Shown: positions 27,380-36,975, counted from the first letter of the stretch. The stretch: 64,000 bases of DNA from JAANXG01 sp034520625 (GCA_034520625.1 JAXHNI010000008.1:310001-374000), one strand, 5' to 3'. Notes: generated by a model from the letters alone, not told the origin. A program made the numbers and translations.

Positions 27380-27823
27380 TCAGCCCGAAACGTCATCCGG
27401 ATCCCAGTTGCCGATGTCGGCAGCCGCATCATCGCCGCCGGGCTTGCCGTCGGAGCCCCAGGACCAGAGATCGAACTCGCCGTGCTGGCCCGGGCTCAGG
27501 TACTGGTACTCGTTGCCCCAGGGGTCTGCGGGCAGGCGCTCGATGTAGCCGCCCTGTTTCCAGTTGTTCGCCGGAGGGTCTCCGCCGGGCTCGCGCCGCA
27601 GCGCCTCCAGGCCCTGCTGGGTGCTCGGAAAGTTGTAGTTGTCGAGCTTGTACAGTTTCAGGGCGCTGGACAACGCCTGGATGTCCGCCTTCGCTTTTTC
27701 GACCTGCGCCTGCTCCTGCCTGCCGAGCACGCGCGGCAGCACGAGAGTGGCAAGCAGTCCGATTATGACCACCACCACCATGATTTCTATCAGCGTAAAG
27801 CCTTTTTGATCACGCCTCACCAA
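27380..27823 (-). CDS. gspG: Major pseudopilin GspG
   Basis: A protein of 147 residues with leader MVRRDQKG then FTLIEIMVVVVIIGLLATLVLP, the standard GspG N-terminus. The globular domain has FPSTQQGLEAL, GGYIERLPADPWGNEYQYLSPG (the calcium-loop region) and a C-terminal GSDGKPGGDDAAADIGNWD. GspG polymerises into the periplasmic pseudopilus. It starts seven bases after the gspF stop. Confidence 0.96.
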   Translation of the reverse strand: MVRRDQKGFTLIEIMVVVVIIGLLATLVLPRVLGRQEQAQVEKAKADIQALSSALKLYKLDNYNFPSTQQGLEALRREPGGDPPANNWKQGGYIERLPADPWGNEYQYLSPGQHGEFDLWSWGSDGKPGGDDAAADIGNWDPDDVSG

Positions 27824-27829
27824 AACACC

Positions 27830-29062
27830 TCATCCAATTAACGTATTCAAATCGAATATGGGCAGCAGGATCGCCAGCACGATCAGCAGCACCACACAGC
27901 CCATGAAAAGAATCATCACCGGTTCGAACAGCCCCACCAGCACGGCGACCCGGGACTCGAGCTCCCGTTCCATGACCGACGCCGATTTCTCCAGCATGTT
28001 CCCGAGCTCGCCGCTGGCTTCGCCGCTCGCCACCATCTGTATCAATAGCGGCGGGAAATTGCCCCGCCTTGACAGGGCCCGGTTGATGCTCACGCCCTCG
28101 GCCACCTCGCCGGCCGCCTCCCTGAGGTTCGCCTTCAGCACCATGTTGGACACCACGCCCTCGGCGGCCCGCATGGAGGCCAGAAGCGGCACGCCGCTGC
28201 TCACCATGATCGCCAGGGTCCGCGCCATGCGGGCGGTGTTCAACCCCCGGGACAGGCGGCGCAGCCCGGGCGTGGCCAGAATCGCCCGGTGCAGTTGATA
28301 CCGGGGACCCTCGAGCCGGAACACCACCGTCAGCACCACGGCGGCCACACCGCCGGCGCCGAGAATCCACAGGCCGTACTGCTGAAGGAACTCTCCCAGG
28401 GCGATCAGTATACGGGTCAGCAGCGGCAGCGACTGCCCCGAATTCTCGAAAACCTGCACCACCTTGGGCACGACATAGACCAGCAGGCCGGTGACAATGA
28501 GAATGGACACCACCGTCAGGATCACCGGGTAGATCAGGGCGATGGACACCCGCTGCTTCAGGACCTGCCGGCCCTCCACGAAATCCGCCAGCCGTTCCAG
28601 CACCAGGGAGAGGTTCCCGGACTGCTCGCCGGCCGCCACCGAGGCCTTGTAGATCTCCGGGAAGGAGCGCGGATAACTCTCGATCGCTTCCGCCAGGGAC
28701 CGCCCCTCCATCACCTGGGCGCGGATGCCGCTGAGCACCGATTTCACCTGGTAGCCTTCAGCCTGGCTCGCCAGTGCCGACAGCGTTTCCTCCACGGTCA
28801 TACCGGACCCGAGCAGGGTCGCGAACTGGCGGGTGATTACCGCGAGCGCGTTGGTGGTGATGCGCGCCCGGCGCCGCCGGGTACCGGCCGCGGCCGCCCG
28901 GCGGCCGGCGCCCAACCGTTCCTCCTGGACGCCGGTGACCGACAGCGGCACCAACCCCTGCTCGCGCAGTATCTGCCGGACGTGCCGCGCGGAGTCCCCC
29001 TGGGACACGCCCTTGCGGGTTTTGCCCTTCGGGTCCAGCGCCTGGTATTCGAATGCGCCCAC
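27830..29062 (-). CDS. gspF: Type II secretion inner-membrane platform protein GspF
   Basis: A protein of 410 residues with the usual two repeated cytoplasmic GspF domains (TRQFATLLGSGMTVEETLSAL and MARTLAIMVSSGVPLLASM) and three membrane spans (near 176-200, 228-250 and the C-terminal VMILFMGCVVLLIVLAILLPIF). An N-terminal MGAFEYQALDPKGK motif is typical. It is separated from gspE by a REP pair. Confidence 0.95.
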   Translation of the reverse strand: MGAFEYQALDPKGKTRKGVSQGDSARHVRQILREQGLVPLSVTGVQEERLGAGRRAAAAGTRRRRARITTNALAVITRQFATLLGSGMTVEETLSALASQAEGYQVKSVLSGIRAQVMEGRSLAEAIESYPRSFPEIYKASVAAGEQSGNLSLVLERLADFVEGRQVLKQRVSIALIYPVILTVVSILIVTGLLVYVVPKVVQVFENSGQSLPLLTRILIALGEFLQQYGLWILGAGGVAAVVLTVVFRLEGPRYQLHRAILATPGLRRLSRGLNTARMARTLAIMVSSGVPLLASMRAAEGVVSNMVLKANLREAAGEVAEGVSINRALSRRGNFPPLLIQMVASGEASGELGNMLEKSASVMERELESRVAVLVGLFEPVMILFMGCVVLLIVLAILLPIFDLNTLIG

Positions 29063-29096
29063 GGCGTTTCCTCAGCCCGGCACCCGGTTGGCCTTG

Positions 29097-29148
29097 TGTA
29101 GGTCAGCCTTTAAGGCTGACATGTCAGGCGTTAAACCTGACCTACATA
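29097..29148. repeat. Family B REP pair between gspE and gspF
   Basis: Two inverted REP units (GTAGGTCAGCCTTTAAGGCTGAC then TCAGGCGTTAAACCTGACCTAC) together form a 52-base palindrome-like structure in the gap between gspE and gspF. Confidence 0.88.
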
Positions 29149-29187
29149 AGCCTGATCCACCAATGATCCGTTTTTGTCTGATCAAGG

Positions 29188-30729
29188 CTACGACGCTTCC
29201 ATGGAGACGCGCAGGACTTCCTCCAGGCTGGTTTCGCCGCTAAGCACTTTTTCGAACCCGTTGCGCGCCAGGCTCTGGCTGTGACCGCGAATATGCTTGA
29301 GCATCTCGCCTTCCGACTGCTCGTCATGAATCATGGTCCGCAGCGTCTCGTCGATGACGATCAGCTCGTAAATGCCGGTGCGACCGCGATAGCCCGTCTC
29401 GTCGCAGAGCGAGCAACCCACGGGCCTGAGCAGCTTCGCATCGGACTCCGGATCGAGCTTCAGGAGCCGCCGCTCGCTGTCGTCCGGCTCGTGGGCTTCC
29501 GCGCACTCCGGGCACAACCGGCGCACCAGCCGCTGGGCCAGGACGCCGGCCAGGCTGGAGGCGATCAGGAAAGACTCCACCCCCATGTCGACGAGCCGGG
29601 TCACGGCGCCGATGGCAGTGTTGGTATGCAGGGTGGACAGCACGAGATGGCCGGTGAGGCTGGCCTGCACGGCGATCTGGGCGGTCTCGAGGTCCCGGAT
29701 CTCCCCCACCAGCACTACGTCGGGGTCCTGGCGCAGGATCGAGCGCAGGCCGCGGGCGAAGGTGAGCCCGGCGCGCAGGTTCACCTGGGTCTGGCCCACG
29801 CCGTCGAGGTCGTACTCGATGGGGTCCTCCACCGTGAGTATGTTCAGGCGCTTGCGATCCAGGCGCAGCAGGCCCGAGTACAGGGTCGTGGTCTTGCCGG
29901 AGCCGGTGGGCCCGGTAACCAGCACGATGCCGTGGGGCTGGTGGATCAGGCGGTCGAAGTGGCCGCGGATGTGTGCGGCCATGCCCAGGGTCTCGATGTC
30001 CAGGCGCGAGCTCTCCTTGTCCAGCAGCCGCAGCACCACCCGCTCGCCGTGTTGGGTGGGCAGCGTCGACACCCGGACGTCAACCGCCCGGTCCACCACC
30101 CGCAGCGATATGCGCCCGTCCTGGGGCAGTCGCTTTTCGGCGATGTCCAGCCGGGACATGACCTTGAGCCGCGATACCAGCGAGCCGTGGATCGCCCGCT
30201 GGGGCTCGACGATATCCCGCAGCACGCCGTCCACGCGGAACCGGACGATGGAACGGCTCTCGAAGGCTTCCAGGTGGATGTCGGAAGCATTCTCGCGGAT
30301 CGCCTGGCTCAGCAGCGCGTTGATCAGGCGGATGATGGGCGCGTCGTCCGCGGCCTCCAGCAGGTCCGTGGTCTCGGGAATCTCGTGGGCCAGGCGTTCC
30401 AGATCCAGCTCGCCGCCCAGGTCGTCCACCACCTGGGTGGCCTCCGAGTCGCCCTTCTCGTAGGCCCGCCGCAGCGCCCGGTCGAACGCGGTCTGGTCGA
30501 CGGGATGGAACACCACCGCCCCGCCGCCGAGCTGGCGCTTGATCTCGGTGACCAGCCCCAGGGTCGGCTTGCCCGTGCAGATCGCGTGGTGCCCGTCCTC
30601 ATCGCGGGCGGCCACCAGTACGCCATGGCGCTTGGAGAACGCGTAGGGCAACGACTCCGCCGAAGCGGCATCCACGGCGTCAAGCCATTGGCGCGCGTCG
30701 CTGACGGTGGTATCGGGCGTGCTCACCAT
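29188..30729 (-). CDS. gspE: Type II secretion ATPase GspE
   Basis: A protein of 513 residues from the ATG at 30729, or 521 if the TTG that overlaps the gspD stop (30753) is used. Walker A is GPTGSGKTTTLYSGL (about residue 274), the Asp box is LTVEDPIEYDLDG, Walker B is DPDVVLVGEIRDLETA and the His box is LVLSTLHTNTA. Two CxxC pairs (CPEC and CSLC) form the zinc module. The ATPase drives pseudopilus assembly. Confidence 0.95.
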   Translation of the reverse strand: MVSTPDTTVSDARQWLDAVDAASAESLPYAFSKRHGVLVAARDEDGHHAICTGKPTLGLVTEIKRQLGGGAVVFHPVDQTAFDRALRRAYEKGDSEATQVVDDLGGELDLERLAHEIPETTDLLEAADDAPIIRLINALLSQAIRENASDIHLEAFESRSIVRFRVDGVLRDIVEPQRAIHGSLVSRLKVMSRLDIAEKRLPQDGRISLRVVDRAVDVRVSTLPTQHGERVVLRLLDKESSRLDIETLGMAAHIRGHFDRLIHQPHGIVLVTGPTGSGKTTTLYSGLLRLDRKRLNILTVEDPIEYDLDGVGQTQVNLRAGLTFARGLRSILRQDPDVVLVGEIRDLETAQIAVQASLTGHLVLSTLHTNTAIGAVTRLVDMGVESFLIASSLAGVLAQRLVRRLCPECAEAHEPDDSERRLLKLDPESDAKLLRPVGCSLCDETGYRGRTGIYELIVIDETLRTMIHDEQSEGEMLKHIRGHSQSLARNGFEKVLSGETSLEEVLRVSMEAS

Positions 30730-30749
30730 CGTTTCCGATTCGCTCGCCC

Positions 30750-32762
30750 TCAAGGCAGCATCTTCGGCCCTTCGGGGATCACTTCGGGCTCCAGGTCCAC
30801 GTCCGGGTTTCGCCAGTTCGTCACCTCCGGCAGTACCGGCGGCTTGCGCCGGTGGATGATATTCCGGGTGCCGGGCTGGCTGTCCTTCGACAGCTCCCGC
30901 ATGTACTCATACTTCTTGCGGGTGGACTCCGCCATGCCGGTGCCGTCCTCCACGATCCTGGGCCGCAGGAACACCATCAGGTTGGTCTTCACCGCCGACT
31001 TCTGCTTGCGCTTGAACAGCTCGCCGATGATCGGGATGCGTCCCAGCACCGGCACCCATTCCACAGTGTCCAGCACATCGTCCCGGATCAGCCCGCCGAT
31101 GACCACGATCTGGCCGCTGTCCACCTGCACCGTGGCGTTGATGCGCCGCTCGTCTGTAATCAGGTCCGAGGCGCCCTGGACGGTGGTTTCGCTGACGTTT
31201 GAGATTTCCTGCTCGACCTCCATGGTGATGGTCTCCCCGGCGTTGATCTGCGGGGTGATCTTCAAGCTCAGGCCGACGTCCCGCCGCTCGATGGTCTGGA
31301 ACGGATTCACGCCGCCGTCCTGGTCCTGGTTGCCCGTGGAAACGGGCGTGGTGAACTGGCCGGTCACGAACGGCACTTCCTGGCCCACGATGATCTCCGC
31401 CTCCTCGTTGTTGAGGGTCAACAGGTTGGGCGTGGACAGGATGTTGGTGTGGGAGTCCGAGCGCAGCGCCCGCAGAATGATCTCCAGGTCCGGCACCACG
31501 AGGCCGGCGGCATTGACGATGAACTGGTTGATGAAACCGAGAGTCAGCCCCCCCGAGATATCGGAGAATTCCGTACTGCCGGTGAGCTGCCCGCCACTGG
31601 TCACGTCCGAGGTGCTGCCCCGCCACTCGATGCCGAGATCCGCCGCCTTGTTGAAGGACACCTCTGCGATGATGGCCTCGACGAATACCTGCTTGCGCTT
31701 GACGTCCAGCTGCTTGATCACCGCCTCGATGCTCTGGAATTCCTTGGGCCGGGCATGGATCACCAGGGCGTTGGCGCTCTCGTCGGCCTGCACCGTGATC
31801 CGCCGGTCCGCCGCCTGGCCGCCTTCGGTTTCCACCAGGCCCTCGCTCACCTGGTTCAGGATGTCCACCAGGTCCGATGCCTTGGCGTACTCCAGGTACA
31901 TGACATGGATGTCCTTCTGGGTCGGCCGCTCGACGTCAAGCTGGTCCACGACGGCCTGGAGCAACCGGAACTCGCTGTCCGGGGCATTGATGATCAGAGC
32001 GTTGGTGGCCTCGTCCGCCTGCACGGAAACCTGCCGGGTGCGCTGCCCGCCCTCGCCCTGGGGCACGTTGAAGTTGGTGGCGAGCTGCGACAGCACCGTC
32101 ACCAGGTCCGCGGCGCGGGCGTGATCCAGGAACACCACGCGCACGTTGGAGCCCCGGTCCGGCAGGTCCATGCGGCCGATGATATCGATGATGCGCCGGA
32201 CATTGGCGCGGGTGTCGGTGAACACCAGGGTGTTGGACGGGGCATGGGCCGCGAAATGGCTGGTGGGCGGCAGCAGCGGCCGCAGGATCGGCACCAGTTC
32301 CTGCACCGAGGCGTGCTGCAGCTTGTAGACCTGGGTGATCTGGTCCTCGCCCACCGGCTCGGTTTCGCCGTAGGTCGTCGGCGTCGGCTCCTGCTTGACG
32401 ATATTGTTGGGGATGATCTTGGTGACGTCGCCGGAGGGCACCGCCGCGAAGTTGTGCACCGCCAGCACCGACAGGAATACTTCGTAGATCTGGTCGGCGG
32501 CCAGCGGCCCGCCGGATACCACGGTGACCTGCCCCCGCACCCGCGGGTCGACGATGAAGTTGCGGCCGGTGATCTCGGAGACGGTGTTGATCAGGGCGCG
32601 GATGTCCACGTCCTGAAAATTGAGCGTGATCTGGTCGCCCCCGGGCGCGTCGTCGGTCTGGGCGGCGCCGAGCCCCATCTGGAGCGCCAGAATCATTCCC
32701 GCGGCGAGCAGCAACAGTGGCTTCAGGACGGTTTTCAATTCAGGCGGCCTCGTCCGCGACAT
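30750..32762 (-). CDS. gspD: Type II secretion secretin GspD
   Basis: A protein of 670 residues. A signal-peptide-like segment (VLKPLLLLAAGMILALQMGLGAAQ) is followed by N0-N3 domains (ITLNFQDVDIRALINTVSEITGRNFIVDP) and the secretin core (VGQEVPFVTGQ, VEWVPVLGRIPIIGELFK, KTNLMVFLRPRIV). It forms the outer-membrane channel. The ATG overlaps the wcaG 3' end by 23 bases; a TTG at 32738 is an alternative start. No gspC precedes it. Confidence 0.95.
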   Translation of the reverse strand: MSRTRPPELKTVLKPLLLLAAGMILALQMGLGAAQTDDAPGGDQITLNFQDVDIRALINTVSEITGRNFIVDPRVRGQVTVVSGGPLAADQIYEVFLSVLAVHNFAAVPSGDVTKIIPNNIVKQEPTPTTYGETEPVGEDQITQVYKLQHASVQELVPILRPLLPPTSHFAAHAPSNTLVFTDTRANVRRIIDIIGRMDLPDRGSNVRVVFLDHARAADLVTVLSQLATNFNVPQGEGGQRTRQVSVQADEATNALIINAPDSEFRLLQAVVDQLDVERPTQKDIHVMYLEYAKASDLVDILNQVSEGLVETEGGQAADRRITVQADESANALVIHARPKEFQSIEAVIKQLDVKRKQVFVEAIIAEVSFNKAADLGIEWRGSTSDVTSGGQLTGSTEFSDISGGLTLGFINQFIVNAAGLVVPDLEIILRALRSDSHTNILSTPNLLTLNNEEAEIIVGQEVPFVTGQFTTPVSTGNQDQDGGVNPFQTIERRDVGLSLKITPQINAGETITMEVEQEISNVSETTVQGASDLITDERRINATVQVDSGQIVVIGGLIRDDVLDTVEWVPVLGRIPIIGELFKRKQKSAVKTNLMVFLRPRIVEDGTGMAESTRKKYEYMRELSKDSQPGTRNIIHRRKPPVLPEVTNWRNPDVDLEPEVIPEGPKMLP

Positions 32763-33690
32763 GCTCCAGGTACCATTGATACGTATCCCGCAAACCCGTG
32801 CTCAAGTCAATGCGGGGCGACCACCCCAGACCGCGTATCCGGCTGCTGTCCAGCAGCTTGCGCGGCGTGCCGTCCGGCATGGCCGCATCGAGCTCGAATT
32901 CCCCATCATAACCCACCACCGCGGCGATCTTTCGGGCGAGCTCCAGGATGCTGACCTCCTCGCCGGACCCGATGTTGACCATGTCATGGGGGTTGTCGTT
33001 TTCCAGCAGAAAGACGCAGGCATCCGCCAGGTCGTCGACATGCAGGAACTCGCGCATCGGCCTGCCGCTGCCCCACAGGGTCACCGTCGGTGAACCGGCC
33101 GACCGGGCGTCGTGAATCTTGCGGATCAGCGCCGGCAGGACGTGGGAGCTTTCGAGGTCGAAATTATCCCCCGGCCCGTAGAGATTGGTGGGCATGGCGG
33201 TGATGAACCGGGTGCCGTACTGGTCGTTGTAGGCTTCACAGGTTTTCAACCCGGCGATCTTCGCCACCGCGTAGGGCTCGTTGGTGTGCTCCAGGGGACC
33301 GGTGAGCAGATGCTCCTCGCGCATGGGCTGCGGGCAGTCGCGCGGATAGATGCAGGAGCTGCCCAGGAACAGCAGGCGGGAGACGCCGCTGCCCCAGGCG
33401 GCGTCGATCACGTTGGTCTGCACCTGCAGGTTGTCGCGGATGAACTCGGCGCGGCGGCTGTTGTTGGCATGGATGCCGCCCACCGTGGCCGCCGCCAGAA
33501 TCACCACGTCGATGGACGTGTCCTCGAAGAACGCCTCGACGTCCGCCTGCCGGCGCAGGTCCAGCTCCGCCCGGGTCCGCGTCACGATGTCCGGGTAGCG
33601 GTCCCGCTCCAGGCGCCGGACGATCGCCGAGCCCACCAGCCCGCGGTGCCCGGCCACGAAGATGCGATCCGTTTTTCCGATATTGCTCAA
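32740..33690 (-). CDS. wcaG: GDP-L-fucose synthase (WcaG/Fcl)
   Basis: A protein of 316 residues from the TTG at 33690, chosen because AGGAG lies four bases upstream and the N-terminus becomes LSNIGKTDRIFVAGHRGLVGSA. The SDR Rossmann GHRGLVGSAI is at the N-terminus; the catalytic Ser lies in FLGSSCIYPRDCPQP and the YxxxK in EPYAVAKIAG. It converts GDP-4-keto-6-deoxymannose to GDP-L-fucose, so it would act after Gmd (50361-51479), which is encoded 17 kb away. It follows thrC with an 8-base gap and precedes gspD. Confidence 0.93.
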   Translation of the reverse strand: MSNIGKTDRIFVAGHRGLVGSAIVRRLERDRYPDIVTRTRAELDLRRQADVEAFFEDTSIDVVILAAATVGGIHANNSRRAEFIRDNLQVQTNVIDAAWGSGVSRLLFLGSSCIYPRDCPQPMREEHLLTGPLEHTNEPYAVAKIAGLKTCEAYNDQYGTRFITAMPTNLYGPGDNFDLESSHVLPALIRKIHDARSAGSPTVTLWGSGRPMREFLHVDDLADACVFLLENDNPHDMVNIGSGEEVSILELARKIAAVVGYDGEFELDAAMPDGTPRKLLDSSRIRGLGWSPRIDLSTGLRDTYQWYLEHVADEAA

Positions 33691-33697
33691 TGCGCTC

Positions 33698-34831
33698 CTA
33701 CAGGCTGTCCAGTATGATCCGCTTGATGGCATCCCGGTCCGCGTCAACGGTCACCGGCTTGTCGCTCTGCGCGATGGCGATGTCCGGATCCTTCAGGCCG
33801 TGCCCGGTGAGCGTGCAGGCCACCAGCGCGCCGTCTCCGATGGCGCCCGATTTCAGCTCCTCGATCAGCCCCGCCACCGACGCCGCGGAAGCCGGCTCGC
33901 AGAAGATGCCCTCGTGGTTCGCCAGCAGTTTCTGGGCGGCGAGGATCTGCTCGTCGCTGACCTCCGCGAAGCGGCCCCCGGACTCGTCCACCGCCGCCTG
34001 GGCCTGGCGCCAGGACTGCGGGCTGCCGATGCGGATGGCGGTGGCCACGGTGTCCGGCTCGGCCACCGGCGCGCCCCGCAGAAACGGCGCCGCGCCGGCA
34101 GCCTGGTAGCCGAGCATCACCGGCCGCCGGTCGGTCACCGCCGGGTGCCGGAACCGGCAGTCGCCTTCGCAGAAGGTGCAGGACCCGGTTTCGAATATTC
34201 CGGCGTACTCGCTGTATCCGATCCAGTGCGCGGAGATGTTGCCGGCGTTGCCCACCGGCAGGCAGTGGTAGTCCGGCGCCCGGCCCAGGGCGTCGACGAT
34301 TTCGAAAGCGATGGTCTTCTGGCCCTGCAGGCGATACGGGTTCACCGAGTTGACCAGGGTCACCGGGGCGTCGGTGGCAAGCTGCTTGACCAGCGTCATG
34401 CCGGCGTCGAAGTTGCCCCGGATCTGGATCACCCGGGCGCCGTGCATGCTGGCCTGGGCCAGCTTGCCCAGAGCGATCTTGCCCTCGGGAATCAACACGA
34501 ACGACGCCATGTCGGCACGGCTGGCATAGGCGGCGGCGGAGGCCGAGGTGTTACCGGTCGACGCGCAAATCACGGCCTGGCTGCCCTCCTCCCGGGCCCG
34601 GGTGACCGCCATGGTCATGCCGCGGTCCTTGAACGAGCCCGTTGGGTTGACGCCCTCGAACTTGGCAAACACCGTCACCTCGCGCCCGAACAGGCCGGGG
34701 ATGCGCTCCAGCTCGATCAGCGGCGTATTGCCCTCGCCGATGGTCACCGGCGTGGTGTCCGCACCGATGGGCAGGCGATCCCGGTACTGGTTGATCAGGC
34801 CCTCGTAGCGGCGCGCGTGGTACACGCTCAT
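33698..34831 (-). CDS. thrC: Threonine synthase with a Cys-rich insertion
   Basis: A protein of 377 residues, short ThrC class. The PLP lysine lies in GVNPTGSFKDRGMT (Lys68), phosphate binding in CASTGNTSASAA and the LPVGNAGNISAHW loop. After GYSEY the usual short linker is replaced by about 28 residues containing CTFCEGDC (Cys218, 221 and 225) before RRPVMLGYQAAGAAP. The enzyme converts O-phosphohomoserine to threonine. The start overlaps the hom stop (ATGA). Confidence 0.94.
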   Translation of the reverse strand: MSVYHARRYEGLINQYRDRLPIGADTTPVTIGEGNTPLIELERIPGLFGREVTVFAKFEGVNPTGSFKDRGMTMAVTRAREEGSQAVICASTGNTSASAAAYASRADMASFVLIPEGKIALGKLAQASMHGARVIQIRGNFDAGMTLVKQLATDAPVTLVNSVNPYRLQGQKTIAFEIVDALGRAPDYHCLPVGNAGNISAHWIGYSEYAGIFETGSCTFCEGDCRFRHPAVTDRRPVMLGYQAAGAAPFLRGAPVAEPDTVATAIRIGSPQSWRQAQAAVDESGGRFAEVSDEQILAAQKLLANHEGIFCEPASAASVAGLIEELKSGAIGDGALVACTLTGHGLKDPDIAIAQSDKPVTVDADRDAIKRIILDSL

Positions 34832-36153
34832 CGGGCCTCGTCCTCCAGGTACTCGACGCGTATGCGTTTCACCGCGCCCAGGATGGGATCGAGCTTTTCA
34901 ATGGCTTCCACCGCGGCGTCCAGCCTGCCCTCGCGGGTCTTCTGGGTGAGGATGATGATCCGCGCCGTCTTGTCCTCCGGGGACGGTTCCTTCTGCAGGA
35001 TCGCCTCGATGCTCACCTCCAGATCGCCGAGGATGCGCGTCACTTCGGCCAGCACTCCCGGCTTGTCCAGGGCCACCATGGACAGGTAATACGCGGTCTC
35101 GAAGTCGTGGGGCGCGAGCACCGGGGTATCGGTGAGGGCGTCGGTCTGGAACGCCAGGTGCGGCACGCGGTTGGTCGGATCGGTGGTCAGCGCCCGGACC
35201 ACGTCCACCAGGTCCGCCACCACCGCCGAGGCCGTGGGCTCGGCGCCGGCGCCGGCACCGTAGTGCAGGGTCGGCCCGACGGCGTCGCCGTACATCCAGA
35301 TGGCGTTCATCACACCGTCGACGTTGGCAAGCAGTTGACGCTGCGGGATCAGCGTCGGGTGGACGCGCATCTCGATGCCCTGGGCGGTGCGCCGGGCGAT
35401 CCCCAGGTGCTTGATCTCGTAGCCCAATTCCGCCGCCATGCGGATGTCCGCCACGGTGATGTCCCGGATGCCCTCGGTATAGACCCGGTCGAACTGCAGC
35501 GGGATCCCGAAAGCGATGGACGCCAGGATGGTCAGCTTGTGGGCGGCATCGATGCCGTCGACATCGAAGGACGGGTCCGCCTCGGCGTAGCCCAGGGCCT
35601 GAGCTTCAGCGAGCACGTCGTCGAAGTCGCGCGCCTCGTCCCGCATGCTGGTGAGGATGTAATTCCCGGTGCCGTTGATGATGCCCGCCAGCCACTGGAT
35701 GCGGTTGCCCGCCATGCCCTCGCGGATGGCCTTGATGATGGAGATGCCGCCGGCCACCGCCGCCTCGAAGGCCACGGTCACCCCCTGCTCCTGGGCGGCG
35801 GCGAAGATCTCGTTGCCGTGCATGGCGATCAGCGCCTTGTTGGCGGTGACCACATGCTTGCGGTTGAAGATCGCCCGCAGCACCAGGTCCAGGGCCAGGC
35901 TCGTGCCCCCGATGAGCTCCACCACGACATCGATGTCCGGGTGGTCCACCACGGCGTAGGGGTCCCGTGTCAGCTCGAATTCGTCCAGCTCGCAGATCCG
36001 CTGCTTGGACAGGTCCCGGGTGGACGCCATGAACACGCGGATCGGCCGGCCCGCGCGGCCCTCGATATCCTTGCGGTTGCGGCGCAGGACGTTCACGGTC
36101 CCGCCGCCGACGGTCCCAAGCCCCACCAGGCCGACCTTGACCGGCTCCATCAT
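34828..36153 (-). CDS. hom: Homoserine dehydrogenase
   Basis: A protein of 441 residues. The NAD(P)-binding VGLVGLGTVGGGTVNVL is at the N-terminus, the catalytic region has IINGTGNYILTSM and ALGYAEADPSFDVDGIDAAHK (catalytic Lys), and a C-terminal ACT domain (SMVALDKPGVLAEVTRILGD) suggests threonine feedback control. It makes homoserine for the thrC product downstream. It is transcribed away from the Mth938 gene; the 198-base divergent gap is AT-rich (36215-36265) and should hold both promoters. Confidence 0.96.
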   Translation of the reverse strand: MMEPVKVGLVGLGTVGGGTVNVLRRNRKDIEGRAGRPIRVFMASTRDLSKQRICELDEFELTRDPYAVVDHPDIDVVVELIGGTSLALDLVLRAIFNRKHVVTANKALIAMHGNEIFAAAQEQGVTVAFEAAVAGGISIIKAIREGMAGNRIQWLAGIINGTGNYILTSMRDEARDFDDVLAEAQALGYAEADPSFDVDGIDAAHKLTILASIAFGIPLQFDRVYTEGIRDITVADIRMAAELGYEIKHLGIARRTAQGIEMRVHPTLIPQRQLLANVDGVMNAIWMYGDAVGPTLHYGAGAGAEPTASAVVADLVDVVRALTTDPTNRVPHLAFQTDALTDTPVLAPHDFETAYYLSMVALDKPGVLAEVTRILGDLEVSIEAILQKEPSPEDKTARIIILTQKTREGRLDAAVEAIEKLDPILGAVKRIRVEYLEDEAR

Positions 36154-36351
36154 GCCGGCCGCCGGGCCGCGGACGATTGATTCAGCGAAAACATGTGTCG
36201 TGTTTGCAGTAGAATATTAAAATTACTCTGGAAGTTTTTGTTTTAACGTGATTTTTATTAACAGAGGCTGGTGCCGAGGTCAAGCACGCATTGAATTGCT
36301 CCCGAGCGCGGGGGGATACTGCTTTCAGCCACATCGAACGACACCCGGTAT

Positions 36352-36723
36352 ATGAAGCTACATCTGCACGAGTTCGGGGAGCGCAACGTCATCCGCCGCT
36401 GCCAGGACGGAACCATCACCATCAATGAGCAGACCTACCGCGACAGCGTGGTGGTAACCCCCGATACGCTCGTCGACGACTGGCGCCCCAACAGCATCGA
36501 AGAGCTCACCGCCAACGACCTAGGCAGTGTAGCGCAACTGGGCGTGGAGTTGGTGATTCTCGGCACCGGCACCCGCCAGGTATTCCCTGCCGCGCACGTC
36601 CTCGAACCCCTGGTCACCGCCGCCGTCGGCATCGAAGTCATGGACTCCAGCGCCGCCGCCCGAACCTACAATATCGTCGCCTCCGAAGGCCGCAACGTCG
36701 CCGCGGCAATCCTGCTGGCGTAG
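36352..36723 (+). CDS. Mth938-domain (DUF498/NDUFAF3-like) protein
   Basis: A protein of 123 residues matching the small MTH938-like fold: INEQTYRDSVVVTPDTLV, ELVILGTGTRQVFPAAHVLEPL, and a C-terminal GIEVMDSSAAARTYNIVASEGRNVAAAILLA. Bacterial members have no firm function; eukaryotic NDUFAF3 helps complex I assembly. It is divergent from hom and followed immediately by a family A element. Confidence 0.88.
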   Translation: MKLHLHEFGERNVIRRCQDGTITINEQTYRDSVVVTPDTLVDDWRPNSIEELTANDLGSVAQLGVELVILGTGTRQVFPAAHVLEPLVTAAVGIEVMDSSAAARTYNIVASEGRNVAAAILLA

Positions 36724-36747
36724 CGGGACAGGCTGAGGAAGGACGGA

Positions 36748-36968
36748 CGTTGTTTGTCCCCTCATCCTGTCCCTCTCCCCCTTGCGGGGGCGAGGGGACC
36801 CTTCGTTCGGAGTTCGTGCTGCATCGATGGCTTTGTTCCTGTTCCCTCTCCCTCAGAGGGGGGGCCAGGGAACCCTTCGTTCGGAGTTCGTGGAGTAACC
36901 ACCACCTCATTCCTGCTCCCTCTCCCCTCCGGGTGAGAGGGTCGGGGTGAGGGGACAAACAATCATCC
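36748..36968. repeat. Family A elements, left side of the DUF559 gene
   Basis: At least one full and one partial two-hairpin unit. It begins GTTTGTCCCCTCATCCTGTC and has GACCCTTCGTTCGGAGTTCG, a variable core (GTGCTGCATCGATGGC), a diverged second hairpin and another TTCGTTCGGAG copy. It ends GGTGAGGGGACAAACAATCATC, seven bases before the DUF559 stop codon. Confidence 0.9.
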
Positions 36969-36975
36969 TTCCACA

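Noticed and set aside
29281..32124. Plus-strand open frame of 947 codons
   Set aside because: Antisense of gspE and gspD; no motif, composition typical of a shadow frame.
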